Shown piece after piece: positions 24,328 through 37,054 of a stretch of 64,000 nt of DNA (positions are counted from its first letter, which is position 1; every line of letters starts with the position of its first letter). Source of the DNA: Myxococcales bacterium UBA1660. GTDB lineage: Bacteria > Myxococcota_A > Polyangia > Polyangiales > Houyiibacteriaceae. The stretch spans positions 4,350-68,349 of the forward strand of contig DCLA01000083.1 in assembly GCA_002320815.1 (NCBI GenBank), written 5' to 3'. A program made the translations under genes and the position numbers. The notes below the pieces were generated by a model, which had not been told where the DNA came from, ran no database searches, and was given only the letters and a program-made list of their open reading frames with translations.

Positions 24328-26223
24328 TCACGGCCGGTCCCCCTCGGGATCGGCCGTTCGCGTTTTCGGTGGGCGCCCCCAGAGCACGTACCCGGTCCCG
24401 AAGACCACCGCGTTCGCCGCGGCCATCCACCCGAGCACGCTCAGCGGCCCCATCCACGCCGTCCCGACGAATGCGAGCGCCAAGGCGGCGGTCGCCGCGG
24501 CGATCCGTCGGTCGACGGTGAAGGTCAGGGCTCCGGAGATCGCGGTCCAGATGAGCAGGTTCTGGTGCGTGAGCTGCAGGGGCGAAGGGCTCCCTTGGAG
24601 CAGCCCGACGATCCGCGAGAGCGAGACGACGACCACGCCCAGGGCCACCGAGAGCACCACGCGCCGGGTGACCGCCGACTCTCGGATTCCGTCGCGGTTC
24701 CGCCAAGCGAGGCCACCCACGAGGAGGAGGAAGGCGCCGCTGCTCACGAGAGGGAGCCACGCCGGGAGCCCCTCCGGTCCACGCCACCACAAGAGGAACT
24801 GACCGACGACCGGACCGACGATCCACATCACGCCCAACACCGCGACCACCCCGAAACGGAGGGAACGCCCGAGCGCCGGGTCCAGGGCACGGTCCAGCTC
24901 CTCCAACCGGCGCCGCTCGGTCTCCGCAGCCCGCCAGGCGGCCTCGACCCGAGTCGCCAGCTCTTCGGGGGGCTCCTGCATGTCGCGGAGCCGGCCCCGG
25001 GCGGCGACCACCTCACCGCGCTCGAGCTCTCGCTCCGCCACGAGCCCGAGGGCCCGGTCGTAGCCCGCCCGCGCCGCCGGCTGCTCCGGCCACAGCTCCA
25101 GCGCATGGCGGAAGCCGAAGCGACACTCGCCGAAGAGATCGTAGACACGCTCGTCCCCGCCCTCGGCCATCTGGGCGGCCATCTCCTCCAGTCGCTCCTC
25201 CGCCTGGGCGAGGACCCGGGCGGCGTCCCGGTGCCGCAGGAAGTCTTCTACCGCGCGCCGCAGGGTCCCTGCGCTCGCGAAACGCCGGCCCGGGTCGGGG
25301 TTCATGGCTCGGCGGACCAGCGCCGCCGCTTCGCGGGACACGTGCTCCGGGAAGACCGGCGCCGACGCCAGGGACGCGTGGACGACCTGCAGGAGGGTGT
25401 CCTTCTCGTGTGGGGGTCGCCCGGCGACGATCTCGTAGAGGGTCGCACCGAGCAGATAGACATCGGTCCACGTGCCCAGCTCCGGTCCGCGATCGTCGAA
25501 CATCTCCGGCGCCATGTAGAAGGGCGTGCCCGCGACCCCCACGGCGTCGCCGAGCTGAGCTCTCCCCTGGTCGTCCAGGGGAACGGCGATCCCCCAGTCG
25601 GCGAGGTAGACCTCACCGTGCTCGCCCACGAGGACGTTCTCCGGCTTGATGTCCCGATGCAGGACTCCGCGCCGGTGGGCGTGCTCCACCGCGGCGCACA
25701 CCTGGACGAAGACTCGCAGGTTCCACTCGAGTAGGTCCTCGGCGCCGAAGCGTTCGCGGACCGTCTCCGGGTCGCGCATCAGGGCGGCCCAGTCGACGCC
25801 CGCCACCTGCTTCAACGCCACGTAGGGGACCCCCTCGTCGTCGAGCTGGAGGTCGTAGACCGGGACCACGTTGGGGTGCTCGAGCCGCCCGGTCACCAGC
25901 GCCTCGCGGACCAACGCCAGGGCTTCCCGGCGGCCCCGACCGTGCAGGGTCTTCACCGCGACCCGCCGGCCGAGGGAACGTTGCAGCGCGGAACGCACCA
26001 TCCCGGTGCCCCCCTCGCCCAAGGGCGAGCCCAGAACGAACGGACTCTCGGCGGTGCCGCGGCCGAGCTCCGCCCAGAGCGCTTCGGCCTCCGCGACGAA
26101 ACCCTGCTCCCCCGACCCGGGCGTGCTGGCGATCGTGGTCGCCAGGTCGCTGCCCTCGTGGGCGCGCACCCGCTCCATCGTCCGCGCCAGCCGTCCGCTG
26201 GCGGAGTCGTCGGCCCCAGCCAT
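24328..26223 (-). CDS. Transmembrane Ser/Thr protein kinase with DWG motif
   Basis: Hanks-type kinase of 631 residues. The kinase domain is at about 60-330: glycine loop GEGGTGMV, VAVKTL (Lys near 89), HRDIKPEN (near 190), and AGTPFYMAPE in the activation loop. The Mg-binding DFG is replaced by DWG (LADWGIA), retaining the essential Asp. After an Ala/Arg-rich coiled-coil linker (about 330-470), the C-terminus has about five to six hydrophobic helices, so the kinase faces the cytoplasm. ATG 26223 is the first plausible start. The substrates and the signal are not known; it converges on ahpF and is divergent from the msrC gene. Confidence 0.87.
   Translation of the reverse strand: MAGADDSASGRLARTMERVRAHEGSDLATTIASTPGSGEQGFVAEAEALWAELGRGTAESPFVLGSPLGEGGTGMVRSALQRSLGRRVAVKTLHGRGRREALALVREALVTGRLEHPNVVPVYDLQLDDEGVPYVALKQVAGVDWAALMRDPETVRERFGAEDLLEWNLRVFVQVCAAVEHAHRRGVLHRDIKPENVLVGEHGEVYLADWGIAVPLDDQGRAQLGDAVGVAGTPFYMAPEMFDDRGPELGTWTDVYLLGATLYEIVAGRPPHEKDTLLQVVHASLASAPVFPEHVSREAAALVRRAMNPDPGRRFASAGTLRRAVEDFLRHRDAARVLAQAEERLEEMAAQMAEGGDERVYDLFGECRFGFRHALELWPEQPAARAGYDRALGLVAERELERGEVVAARGRLRDMQEPPEELATRVEAAWRAAETERRRLEELDRALDPALGRSLRFGVVAVLGVMWIVGPVVGQFLLWWRGPEGLPAWLPLVSSGAFLLLVGGLAWRNRDGIRESAVTRRVVLSVALGVVVVSLSRIVGLLQGSPSPLQLTHQNLLIWTAISGALTFTVDRRIAAATAALALAFVGTAWMGPLSVLGWMAAANAVVFGTGYVLWGRPPKTRTADPEGDRP
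24330..24366. terminator. Hairpin with T run after ahpF (bidirectional)
   Basis: ACGGCCG (24330-24336) pairs with CGGCCGT (24351-24357), with further pairing inside the loop; a T run lies at 24363-24366 (CGTTTT) on the plus strand. It sits 28 bases after the ahpF stop and overlaps the last codons of the converging kinase gene. Confidence 0.5.
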
Positions 26224-26284
26224 CCCTCCTCGCGGATAGCACGAAGTGGTTGGCCCGAGGAGCCCCGCGGCGCCATGGTCTCCC

Positions 26285-26785
26285 ATGCTCCACGAGCCGC
26301 TCCCCCTCGACGCGACCGCCGCCGCCAAGGCCGAGCGCTACGCCACCGTGCTCCAGTCCATCGAGGGCCTGCTCGACGGCGAGGACGATTGGGTCGCGGC
26401 GATGGCCACCGTGAGCTGCGAGCTCCACCACGGCTTCGCCGCCTACGACTGGACCGGCTTCTACCGCGCGGTGAGCGCGGACCTCCTGGTCATCGGTCCC
26501 TACCAGGGCGGCCACGGGTGCCTACGCATCCCCTTCGCCAAGGGCGTCTGCGGCGCCGCCGCGCGCACCCGGGAGACCCAGCTCGTCCCCGATGTCCACG
26601 CCTTCCCGGGGCACATCGCGTGCTCGTCGACCACGCTGAGCGAGATCGTGGTCCCGGTACTCCGGCCGGATGGCTCCGTGCTCGCGGTCCTCGACGTGGA
26701 CTCCAACGCGCCGGACGCCTTCGACACCGTGGACCAACGGCACCTCGAGCGGCTCTGCGGGGAGCTCGGCGCCCGCTTCGGTTGA
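26285..26785 (+). CDS. msrC: Free methionine-R-sulfoxide reductase (fRMsr)
   Basis: GAF-fold enzyme of 166 residues that reduces free methionine-R-sulfoxide with thioredoxin. All three family Cys are present with the same spacing as Cys84, Cys94 and Cys118 of E. coli: C-LRIPFAKGV-C and a third 24 residues later in GHIACSS. The core DVHAFPGHIAC matches the signature. Length equals that of the family. It is divergent from the Ser/Thr kinase (61 bases) and lies near the oxyR-ahpCF block, which fits an oxidant-repair role. Next gene converges 7 bases away. Confidence 0.93.
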   Translation: MLHEPLPLDATAAAKAERYATVLQSIEGLLDGEDDWVAAMATVSCELHHGFAAYDWTGFYRAVSADLLVIGPYQGGHGCLRIPFAKGVCGAAARTRETQLVPDVHAFPGHIACSSTTLSEIVVPVLRPDGSVLAVLDVDSNAPDAFDTVDQRHLERLCGELGARFG

Positions 26786-26792
26786 GCGAGCT

Positions 26793-27092
26793 TCAGGCCC
26801 CCAGCGCGCGCAGGCGCTCGGCGACCGCTTCGGGATCCGAAGTCCGCGCCACCAGCCCTTTGCTCTTCGCGCGCTCGCCCCGGACGATGGCGATCGCGGT
26901 CTTCGGCACCCCCAGCGCCTTGGCCAGGAAAGTCACCAGCGCCGCGTTGGCGGCGCCGTCCACGGGTGGGGCCGTCAGCGCGATCTTCAGCGCGCCGTCG
27001 TGCTCGCCCAGGCAACGAACCCGGCTCGCGCGGGGCGCGACCCGCACCCGGAACGTCACTTCGTCCGGTCCGATGTCGATCGCCAGCGCCAC
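26793..27092 (-). CDS. DUF167/YggU-like protein
   Basis: A 99-residue protein of the DUF167 (YggU) family: VAPRASRVRCLGEHDGALKI, then APPVDGAANAALVTFLAKALGV is the family core, followed by the GERAKSKGL segment. The cellular role is unknown; the family is widespread and small. ATG 27092 gives the normal length. It converges on msrC and is divergent from the lipoprotein at 27169. Confidence 0.9.
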   Translation of the reverse strand: MALAIDIGPDEVTFRVRVAPRASRVRCLGEHDGALKIALTAPPVDGAANAALVTFLAKALGVPKTAIAIVRGERAKSKGLVARTSDPEAVAERLRALGA

Positions 27093-27168
27093 GGCAGGGC
27101 TCTACCACGGCCTTGCACCTCGCGCGCCGCGATTGACCGGCTCGTCCGCGAACGGCTACGCAGGGGGC

Positions 27169-29136
27169 GTGAAGACGCTGACGATGGTCGGGTGTGCCGG
27201 GCTCCTTGTCGTGGGGGCGTGCGGCGAGGGGCCCACGGGCTCCGTGGAAGACAACTTCGGGCAGGAGGAGACCCTGGGCACCGAAGGGTGCGACAACCTC
27301 AACCCCGGTTGCCTCTACCCCTTCCCCTCCCGGGCCTACGTGGGGGAGGACGGGCTGGAGCTGCCCGAGCGCCTCACCCGCTCGGCGACCGGGTCCTTCC
27401 GGTCGGAGTACCTGAACGAGCACCCGGCCTTCGGGGCGGCTTCGCCCATCATCTTCCAGCTCCCGGGGGCGGAGATCCCCGGCCCCGGCCCCTTCGACTC
27501 GGCCGCCAGCCTCGAGCCGGACTCGCCCACCCTGGTGATCGACGCGACTACCGGCGAGCGGATCCCCCACTGGGTCGAGAGCGACTTCCTCGCGCCACGC
27601 ATGGACCCGCAGCTCATGGTGATCCGACCGGCGATCCCCCTGCCCCGGGGCACCGAGATCGTCGTGGGCATCCGCAACGTGGACGCGGAGACCCCGCCGG
27701 CCTTCGCCGCCCTCCGTGACCAGACGGCCAGCGAGTACATCGGGGTCCACGCGCGGCGGGCGCAGTTCGAGGAGGTGGTCTTCCCCACCCTCGACGCCGC
27801 GGGCGCCCCGCGCGACTCCCTGCTCCTCGCTTGGTCCTTCCCGGTGGCCAGCGAGGAAGCCGCCACCGCGCCGGCCGTCGCCGTCCGCGACGCCATCTTC
27901 GCCGCGCTCCCCGCCGACGGGCCCGAGTTCCGCGTCGACTCCCTGGTGGAGTGCGACGGCGTGGAGGACCCCGACGATTGCGACTCGGCCATCCGCGTGA
28001 TCCTCGACGGCACCATCATGGTGCCCAGCGTGATGCTCCCGGCCGACGATCTCGGCGTGCGGCGGATCCGCACCGACGCGAGCGGCGCGCCCGTCGTGGA
28101 AGGCGTCGAGGAGTGGCCCTTCCGGATGCAGATCCCCCACGCGGCCTTCACCAGCGCCGAGCCGCTGCCGGTGCTGCAGTACGGCCACGGGTTCCTGGGC
28201 GGCCAGCGCGAGGCCAACAACGGCTGGCTCCGGGACATGGCCGACCGCCTCGGCTTCGTGATCCTGGCCACCAGCATGCAGGGCATGGAGAGTTCGATCT
28301 CCGACGTGTGGGTCGACGTGCTCCTGGCCGAAGGGGGTCGCTTCCCCCTGCTCTACGAGCTGGCGATGCAGGGCGTCTGCAACCAGCTCGTCCAGCAGCG
28401 CATGATGAAGACCTCGATGACCCTCAGCGAGGAGCCCTTGCTCCACCGCGAGGATGGCCAGCTCGCCTGGGACCCGGAGACCATCTGGTACTACGGGAAC
28501 AGCCAGGGCGGCTCCGTCGGGACGGTGGTCATGGGTCTGTCCCTCGACGTCCAGCGCGGAGTCCTCGGCGTCCCCGGCAGCGGCTACCCCTTCCTGCTGC
28601 ATCGGAGCGCCGACTTCACGCCCTTCGTCACCCTCCTGAGGACGGCGTACCCCGAGCCCGACTCCATCGCGGTCTTCCTGGCCGCCTTGGGCACCGGCTG
28701 GGACGTCTTCGACCCGCTGACCTTCAGCCCGCACCTGACCACCGATCCCCTCCCGGGGACCCCCGAGCATCAGGTGCTCTTCCATGTGGCCAAGGAGGAC
28801 CACGAGGTCCTCAACGAGGCCAGCTTCATCTCCGCGCGCGCCGCCGACGCGGTGCTCATGACCCCCGCCGTGCGTCCGGTGTTCGGGCTGGAGACCGCGA
28901 CCTACCCGGCCTCGCCCGCGGCGGCGGTGGTCGAGGTGGACTTCATGGTCCCGGACGACCCCACGCCTCTCGATCCGCCCGACCCCATCGAGGAGCTCCC
29001 CGACGAGGGCAACACCCACGGGTGGCTCCGGAAGTGGGAACCGGCCCAGGACCAGATGGTTCACTTCCTCCAAACGGGTGAGATGATCGACGTCTGCGGC
29101 GGGGAAGCCTGCGTGGCCGACGGACGCCCCGATTGA
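27169..29136 (+). CDS. Lipoprotein with alpha/beta-hydrolase-like domain
   Basis: A 655-residue protein with a lipoprotein signal ending VVGAC (Cys near 20). The C-terminal half resembles an alpha/beta hydrolase: VLQYGHGFLGG (oxyanion-side HG) and YYGNSQGGSVG, a G-x-S-x-G nucleophile elbow. The N-terminal half is beta-rich (LVIDATTGERIPHWVE, MVIRPAIPLPRGTEI), as in myxobacterial outer-surface hydrolases that carry an Ig-like front domain. Six Cys may form disulfides (for example GCDNLNPGC, CDGVEDPDDC). GTG 27169 is chosen over ATG 27184 because it keeps the signal's basic start. The substrate is unknown. Confidence 0.75.
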   Translation: MKTLTMVGCAGLLVVGACGEGPTGSVEDNFGQEETLGTEGCDNLNPGCLYPFPSRAYVGEDGLELPERLTRSATGSFRSEYLNEHPAFGAASPIIFQLPGAEIPGPGPFDSAASLEPDSPTLVIDATTGERIPHWVESDFLAPRMDPQLMVIRPAIPLPRGTEIVVGIRNVDAETPPAFAALRDQTASEYIGVHARRAQFEEVVFPTLDAAGAPRDSLLLAWSFPVASEEAATAPAVAVRDAIFAALPADGPEFRVDSLVECDGVEDPDDCDSAIRVILDGTIMVPSVMLPADDLGVRRIRTDASGAPVVEGVEEWPFRMQIPHAAFTSAEPLPVLQYGHGFLGGQREANNGWLRDMADRLGFVILATSMQGMESSISDVWVDVLLAEGGRFPLLYELAMQGVCNQLVQQRMMKTSMTLSEEPLLHREDGQLAWDPETIWYYGNSQGGSVGTVVMGLSLDVQRGVLGVPGSGYPFLLHRSADFTPFVTLLRTAYPEPDSIAVFLAALGTGWDVFDPLTFSPHLTTDPLPGTPEHQVLFHVAKEDHEVLNEASFISARAADAVLMTPAVRPVFGLETATYPASPAAAVVEVDFMVPDDPTPLDPPDPIEELPDEGNTHGWLRKWEPAQDQMVHFLQTGEMIDVCGGEACVADGRPD

Positions 29137-29193
29137 ACCTTTTTGCCCCGGCGAACCTTGCGTCGGGGCCCGTTCTTTCGGAAGCTCCGACCC

Positions 29194-32436
<3,243 letters not shown>

Positions 32437-33539
32437 TGGCCAACGCCTTGAAGTTCACCGACCGGGGGCGGGTCACCTTGGGTCTCCGGATCGTCGACGA
32501 CGAGACCCTGGTCCTCGAGGTGGAGGACACCGGCGTCGGATTCCCCCAGTCCAAGGCCAATCGGCTCTTCGAGCCCTTCCAGCAGCTGGACGGTTCCGGC
32601 GCCCGGGTCTTCGAGGGCTCCGGTCTGGGCCTGGCCATCTCCCACCGGCTCACCCGCTCCCTCGGCGGGGTCATCGAAGCCCGGGGACGGCCCGGCGAGG
32701 GCGCTCGCTTCACCGTACGGATCCCCACCAAGGTCCCGGCCCATGCCACGCCGACCGACACCGCGCGCGGGGAGCGGCGCGCCGCGGGCGAGACCCCGGA
32801 GGCGGTCACGCTCTCGGGCCGGATCCTCGTCGTGGACGACAACGACGACGTCCGGATGTTGATCGCGGAGTACGTGCGCGCCGCGGGCGGCGAGGTGGTG
32901 CAGGCCGCCTCCGGCCCCGCCGCGCTGGAGATCCTCGGATCCGACGAAGAGGTCGACGTGATCCTCATGGACGTCCAGATGCCCCACATGGATGGCCTGG
33001 AAACGGTGAAGATCCTCCGGGGCCGGGGCGTGAACACCCCGGTCATCGCCGTCACCGCGCGCGCCCTGGAGTCCGATCGGGCCGAGTGCATCGCCGCCGG
33101 CTGCACCGACTACGTCCCCAAACCCGTCGACATCCCGCTCCTGCTCCAGCGCATCGCCCACCTGCTCCAGGGCGCGCCGTCGGTCCTGATCGTCGACGAC
33201 AACGACGACATCGCGTCGTTGACCGCGTTGAACCTGGAGCAGTCGGGCTTCACGTGCGCCACCGCATCCAACGGGGAGCGAGCGCTCGCCCGGGCCGCGG
33301 AGATGAAGCCGGAGATCGTCATCGCGGATCTCTCGCTCGGGCGCGGCATCGATGGCTTCGAGCTCGCCGCCAAGCTTCGGGCCCTCGACTCGCGCTTGAT
33401 GCTGATCGCCCTGAGCGGAGCCAGTCAGAAACGGGAGCAGGCGCTGGAGGCCGGCTTCGATCACTTCCTGACCAAGCCCGCCGACTTCACCGAGCTCATC
33501 ACCCTGATGACCCGGTGAGCGGCGGCGCTCGCCGGGGCG

Positions 33540-34610
33540 TCAATCGCCGAGCTCGACGAGGTGCTCGGGGTAGCTGGCGATCGCCTGGGTCGGGTCGTAG
33601 CCCTCGCAGGCCGTGCCCCCGTTGTCGCCGATGATGTAGGTCTCGGCGGGGTCGACGCCGGCCCGGGCGTACGCGCAGACGTCGGTGGAGGCGTTGCCGT
33701 AGGCGTGTTCGATCCCGAAGGAGCGGTCCTGCAGCGTGTTCATGGTCCGCTCCTTGTAGTCGTCGACGTAGGCGGGGACGACCTCGACCACGTCCTGCAC
33801 CAGGAAGAGGGGGCCGGCGGGGAAGGCGCGATCGGCGAGCCACTCGCGGGTGAAGCCGTCGTAGAGGTAGGGGCGCCCGGTGATGTAGACCGGCTGGAAG
33901 CCGCGGTCGGCGTACCACCAGGCGACCTCGTCGGCCGCCTCGTACATCGCGGCCTCGGGATCGATGGTCGCGTCCAGGAGCGCGAGCCACTGGGCCTGGG
34001 TGAGAGGCGACCCCGCGAGGTTCAGCACCTCGTCGGAGGTGGTGCCCACGTGGTGGTAGACGACGCCGCCGACCAGCTCGAGGTCGCTGGTGGTCAGGGT
34101 CCCGTCGATGTCGAAGACGACCAGCGCCTGCCCTTCGGGCAGCACGTGGATCATGCCGTGGGCCTGGGACCCGTCCCCGAGCACCCGCGCGGTGACCGGG
34201 TACGCGCCGACCTCGAGGTCGAAGGTCCCGGGGATGCGCACGCGGCCGTCGTCGTCGGTGTTCCCGGTCCCCACGAGGGTCCAGTCGTCGCACTCGTCGC
34301 CGAGGCGGATCCACGCCTCGACGGCCTCGTCTTCGAGGTCTGCGCTGGTCGGTCCGTAGGAGAGCTTCGCCCGCACCGCCCAGTCGGCGCCGGGCGTGAT
34401 CACGTCGTCCTGGACCGAGTGCACCGGCCCACCCAGGTGCACGATGGCTTCGGAGCGGGTGTGCTCCCAGCCCGCCGGCTCGGGGAGGTCGGCGCAGGTG
34501 GCCAGCTCGGCCTCGAGGGTCTCCTCCGACTCGAAGGGCTCGGGATCGACGGTCTCGGTGGTGCAGGCCGCGAGGCCCAGGAGGAGGACGAGAGACGAAG
34601 AGCGATGCAT
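33540..34610 (-). CDS. HAD-type (LNS2-like) phosphatase lipoprotein
   Basis: A 356-residue lipoprotein with signal MHRSSSLVLLLGLAAC (Cys16). The C-terminal two thirds is a HAD-type phosphatase domain: motif I VVFDIDGTLTTSD (DxDGT), motif II YITGRP, the Lys motif in VDDYKERT and a late IIGDNGG acidic motif. This set is like the LNS2 region of lipin-type phosphatidate phosphatases. The N-terminal part (about 60-160) may be a carbohydrate- or lipid-facing beta domain (WTLVGTGNTDDDGRVRIPGTF). An outer-membrane-anchored HAD phosphatase is unusual; the substrate is not known. ATG 34610. It converges on the hybrid kinase gene and is divergent from the amidohydrolase. Confidence 0.78.
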   Translation of the reverse strand: MHRSSSLVLLLGLAACTTETVDPEPFESEETLEAELATCADLPEPAGWEHTRSEAIVHLGGPVHSVQDDVITPGADWAVRAKLSYGPTSADLEDEAVEAWIRLGDECDDWTLVGTGNTDDDGRVRIPGTFDLEVGAYPVTARVLGDGSQAHGMIHVLPEGQALVVFDIDGTLTTSDLELVGGVVYHHVGTTSDEVLNLAGSPLTQAQWLALLDATIDPEAAMYEAADEVAWWYADRGFQPVYITGRPYLYDGFTREWLADRAFPAGPLFLVQDVVEVVPAYVDDYKERTMNTLQDRSFGIEHAYGNASTDVCAYARAGVDPAETYIIGDNGGTACEGYDPTQAIASYPEHLVELGD

Positions 34611-34741
34611 GGGGAGGTCCTTTGCAATGAAGCGGCCACACGATTTCGTCAACGATCTCGGGGCGACATCGGCCCACCCCGTGAACCCGGGGTCGCGTCC
34701 GTGGTAGACCCGACGACGCTCCCACCGGGGGCGCCGACTCC

Positions 34742-35740
34742 ATGAAGACCCGCCTCGACGAGACTCCCTACGTCGGCCGCCGCGCCGACGGTTCCCTGCA
34801 CCTGGCCGAATCGCTCGGGCCGGTCCTGGACATCCACTGTCACCTGGCCCTGACCTACGTGCCCACCGGCCAGGTCGACCTCGAGGCGGAGGCGGTCGGC
34901 GATCTCTACCTCGACTTCGAGAAGCCCCTCGATCTCGAGCCCTACCTGAACACCCAGTTCGACCGCCGCGAGATGGCCGCCATGCGCATGGACCTCTCGC
35001 TCCAGTCGGTCCTGCCGAGGGGCGGCAAGCGGGTCACCCACACGGGCCCGGCGCTGGTGCGGTCCATGAACGAGATCGGCGTCACCCGCTCGGTGATCCT
35101 GGCCATCGACCTGCCCTTCTCCAGCCGGAACACCGACGGCTACGTGACCGTGGCCGGCAACCACGACGAGCTCATCGCCGCCGCCGCGATCCACCCCTTC
35201 GCGCCGAACGCGGAGCGTGACCTGCGCGAAGCCGTCCGGCGGGGCGCCCGGGCCTTCAAGATGCACCCGGCGGTCCAGCAGATGCTGCCGGATCACCCGC
35301 GCGCCATGCGCCTCTACGAGGTGTGCGGCGAGCTGGGGATCCCGGTGATCTGGCACTGCGGCCCGGTGGGGATCGTCGGGCAGCGCACCGACGAGCGCTG
35401 CTACCTGAAGCACTACTGGGCACCGGTGCACCACCTGCCCGGTACGACCTTCGTGCTCGGCCACAGCGGCGCGCTCCAGTACGAGCAGGCCTGCCACCTG
35501 CCCAACGAGTACGAGAACGTCTACGTCGAGCTCTCCTCCCAGGGGCTCGAGGGGATGCGGCACATCCTGAACACCGTGCCCCGCGACCGGATCATCAACG
35601 GCAGCGACTGGCCCTTCTACCACCAGGCCATCAGCGTCACGAAGATCGCCTACGCGACCGAGCGCGACGAGGACCTGCGGCACCGGATCCTCTGGGCCAA
35701 CGCGGCGACCCTCTTCGGCCTCGCCGACGCCGAAGCCTGA
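34742..35740 (+). CDS. Amidohydrolase family metal-dependent hydrolase
   Basis: A 332-residue TIM-barrel hydrolase of the amidohydrolase_2 type. Metal-binding motifs are visible: DIHCHLAL (H-x-H near 31-33), VIWHCGP (His near 206), VLGHSGA (His near 240) and NGSDWPFYH (Asp near 285), which complete the expected set. Members act as decarboxylases or hydrolases of ring compounds. No signal peptide. ATG 34742 is the only good start. It is divergent from the HAD lipoprotein and converges on the GST. Reaction unknown. Confidence 0.85.
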   Translation: MKTRLDETPYVGRRADGSLHLAESLGPVLDIHCHLALTYVPTGQVDLEAEAVGDLYLDFEKPLDLEPYLNTQFDRREMAAMRMDLSLQSVLPRGGKRVTHTGPALVRSMNEIGVTRSVILAIDLPFSSRNTDGYVTVAGNHDELIAAAAIHPFAPNAERDLREAVRRGARAFKMHPAVQQMLPDHPRAMRLYEVCGELGIPVIWHCGPVGIVGQRTDERCYLKHYWAPVHHLPGTTFVLGHSGALQYEQACHLPNEYENVYVELSSQGLEGMRHILNTVPRDRIINGSDWPFYHQAISVTKIAYATERDEDLRHRILWANAATLFGLADAEA

Positions 35741-35768
35741 GGCCCGGCGCCGGCGTCGCCCGGCGGGC

Positions 35769-36395
35769 TCAGCCCATCGTGATGCCGCGCTCTTCCATGA
35801 TGCGGCGGTTGATGGCGTCGGCCTTCTGGGACGCGGGCCGAGCGTTCAAGCGCTCGACGTAGGCCATGTATTCGGGGCGCTTCTCCAGCATGTCGAACTG
35901 GGTCATGAAGCGCACCGTGCCGCCGAAGATGATGTCGGCCATCGTGAACTGCTCGCCGAGGAGCCAGGGTCCATCGCCGATGGCGCCGCTGATGGTGTCG
36001 AGCATCTCTTCGTAGGTGCCCCAGCCCGCGGAACCCGCGCGATACTCCCACTTGGCCGCGTGGGCCATGCACCCCGGCTCGATCACCGAGGGCGCGTAGA
36101 AAGACCAGCGGAGGTAGGTGGCGCGCTCGGGCGCGTCGAGAGCGGGCGCGAGCCGGCCCGCCGCGTAGCGGTCCGCGAGGTAGATCCCGATGGCCGCGGA
36201 CTCGGTGACCACGACCCCGTCGTCGACCAGGGTGGGCAGCTTGCCCATGGCATTCAGCTTCTTCAGCGGCTCCTGCTTCTGCTCGCCCGCCTTCATGTCG
36301 ACGAACTGGAGCTCGTAGGCCTGACCGACCTCCTCGAGCATGAAGAGGGTCCCCGCGGCGCGCGAGAAGGGGTGGTGATGGAGGGTGATGCTCAT
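35769..36395 (-). CDS. Glutathione S-transferase family protein
   Basis: A 208-residue GST: thioredoxin-like N-domain (about 1-78) starting MSITLHHHPFSRAAGTLFML, with the conserved cis-Pro in GKLPTLVDDG and ESAAIGIYLADRY, and an alpha-helical C-domain (about 90-205) with LLGEQFTMADI. The Ser in the PFSRA region is the probable catalytic residue. Members conjugate or reduce electrophiles and peroxides. ATG 36395 fits the fold start; longer frames upstream are not protein-like. It is divergent from the short LuxR gene at 36515. Confidence 0.88.
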   Translation of the reverse strand: MSITLHHHPFSRAAGTLFMLEEVGQAYELQFVDMKAGEQKQEPLKKLNAMGKLPTLVDDGVVVTESAAIGIYLADRYAAGRLAPALDAPERATYLRWSFYAPSVIEPGCMAHAAKWEYRAGSAGWGTYEEMLDTISGAIGDGPWLLGEQFTMADIIFGGTVRFMTQFDMLEKRPEYMAYVERLNARPASQKADAINRRIMEERGITMG

Positions 36396-36514
36396 GCCGG
36401 GATCCATACTCCGCCCCCGTGACATTCCGGAAGCGGGGCGGATCGAAAATCGAATCCGGAGAAGAAATTGGAAAAAGGGAGCAACCGGAACGTTCTTTGC
36501 TCGAAGACCCGCCC

Positions 36515-36979
36515 ATGCTCCCCTCCGACGAAGCCTCTCTCTTCCTGCTGACCCCCGACGGGGAGCTGACCTCCACATCTCGTGGGGACGCCCTGGGACC
36601 TTTCGATACGAGAACGGTCGCCCGGCGAGTGCGAAGCGAGCTCGGCACTCGACCCCGGTGTGGCTTCACCCTCACCCACCTGGGCCTCCAGGTCACGGCC
36701 TGGCACATGGTGGCCCAAGGCAAAGGCATGGACTCGGTGCTGGTAGCGGTCGCCCGCGTGCCCGGGTGGCAGCGAGAGACCGACCTGACCAGCCGCCAAC
36801 TGGAGATCGCCCAGCACGCGGCGCTGGGAGCGACGGTGGGGGAGATCGGCGTGGAGCTCCGGATCTCGCCGCACACGGTGCGGACCCATCTGCGGGACAT
36901 CTACCGACGGCTGGGGATCTCCAGTCGGGTCGAGCTGGCCAATCTCGTCCACGGGCAGGCGGCGTTGGCCATCGGTTGA
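36515..36979 (+). CDS. Short LuxR-type helix-turn-helix regulator (second copy)
   Basis: A 154-residue LuxR-type regulator with the helix-turn-helix at about 90-150 (LTSRQLEIAQHAALGATVGEI, then SPHTVRTHLRDIYRRLGI). The N-terminal 85 residues (for example LFLLTPDGELTST and CGFTLTHLGLQVTAWHM) are not a receiver or autoinducer domain. It shares its build and helix-turn-helix with the protein at 3473, so the two look like paralogues. ATG 36515 is one choice; GTG 36419 would add 32 basic residues and overlap the GST promoter. The upstream 36430-36510 stretch is A/T-rich for this genome and likely holds the promoter. Target unknown. Confidence 0.82.
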   Translation: MLPSDEASLFLLTPDGELTSTSRGDALGPFDTRTVARRVRSELGTRPRCGFTLTHLGLQVTAWHMVAQGKGMDSVLVAVARVPGWQRETDLTSRQLEIAQHAALGATVGEIGVELRISPHTVRTHLRDIYRRLGISSRVELANLVHGQAALAIG

Positions 36980-37054
36980 TGGGCGCGTCTGGCGCCGGGG
37001 CGGGGGGCCCGGGCGCTGGAACCTGAGCGGCGAGGGGGCTAGCGTGCCCCGCGC

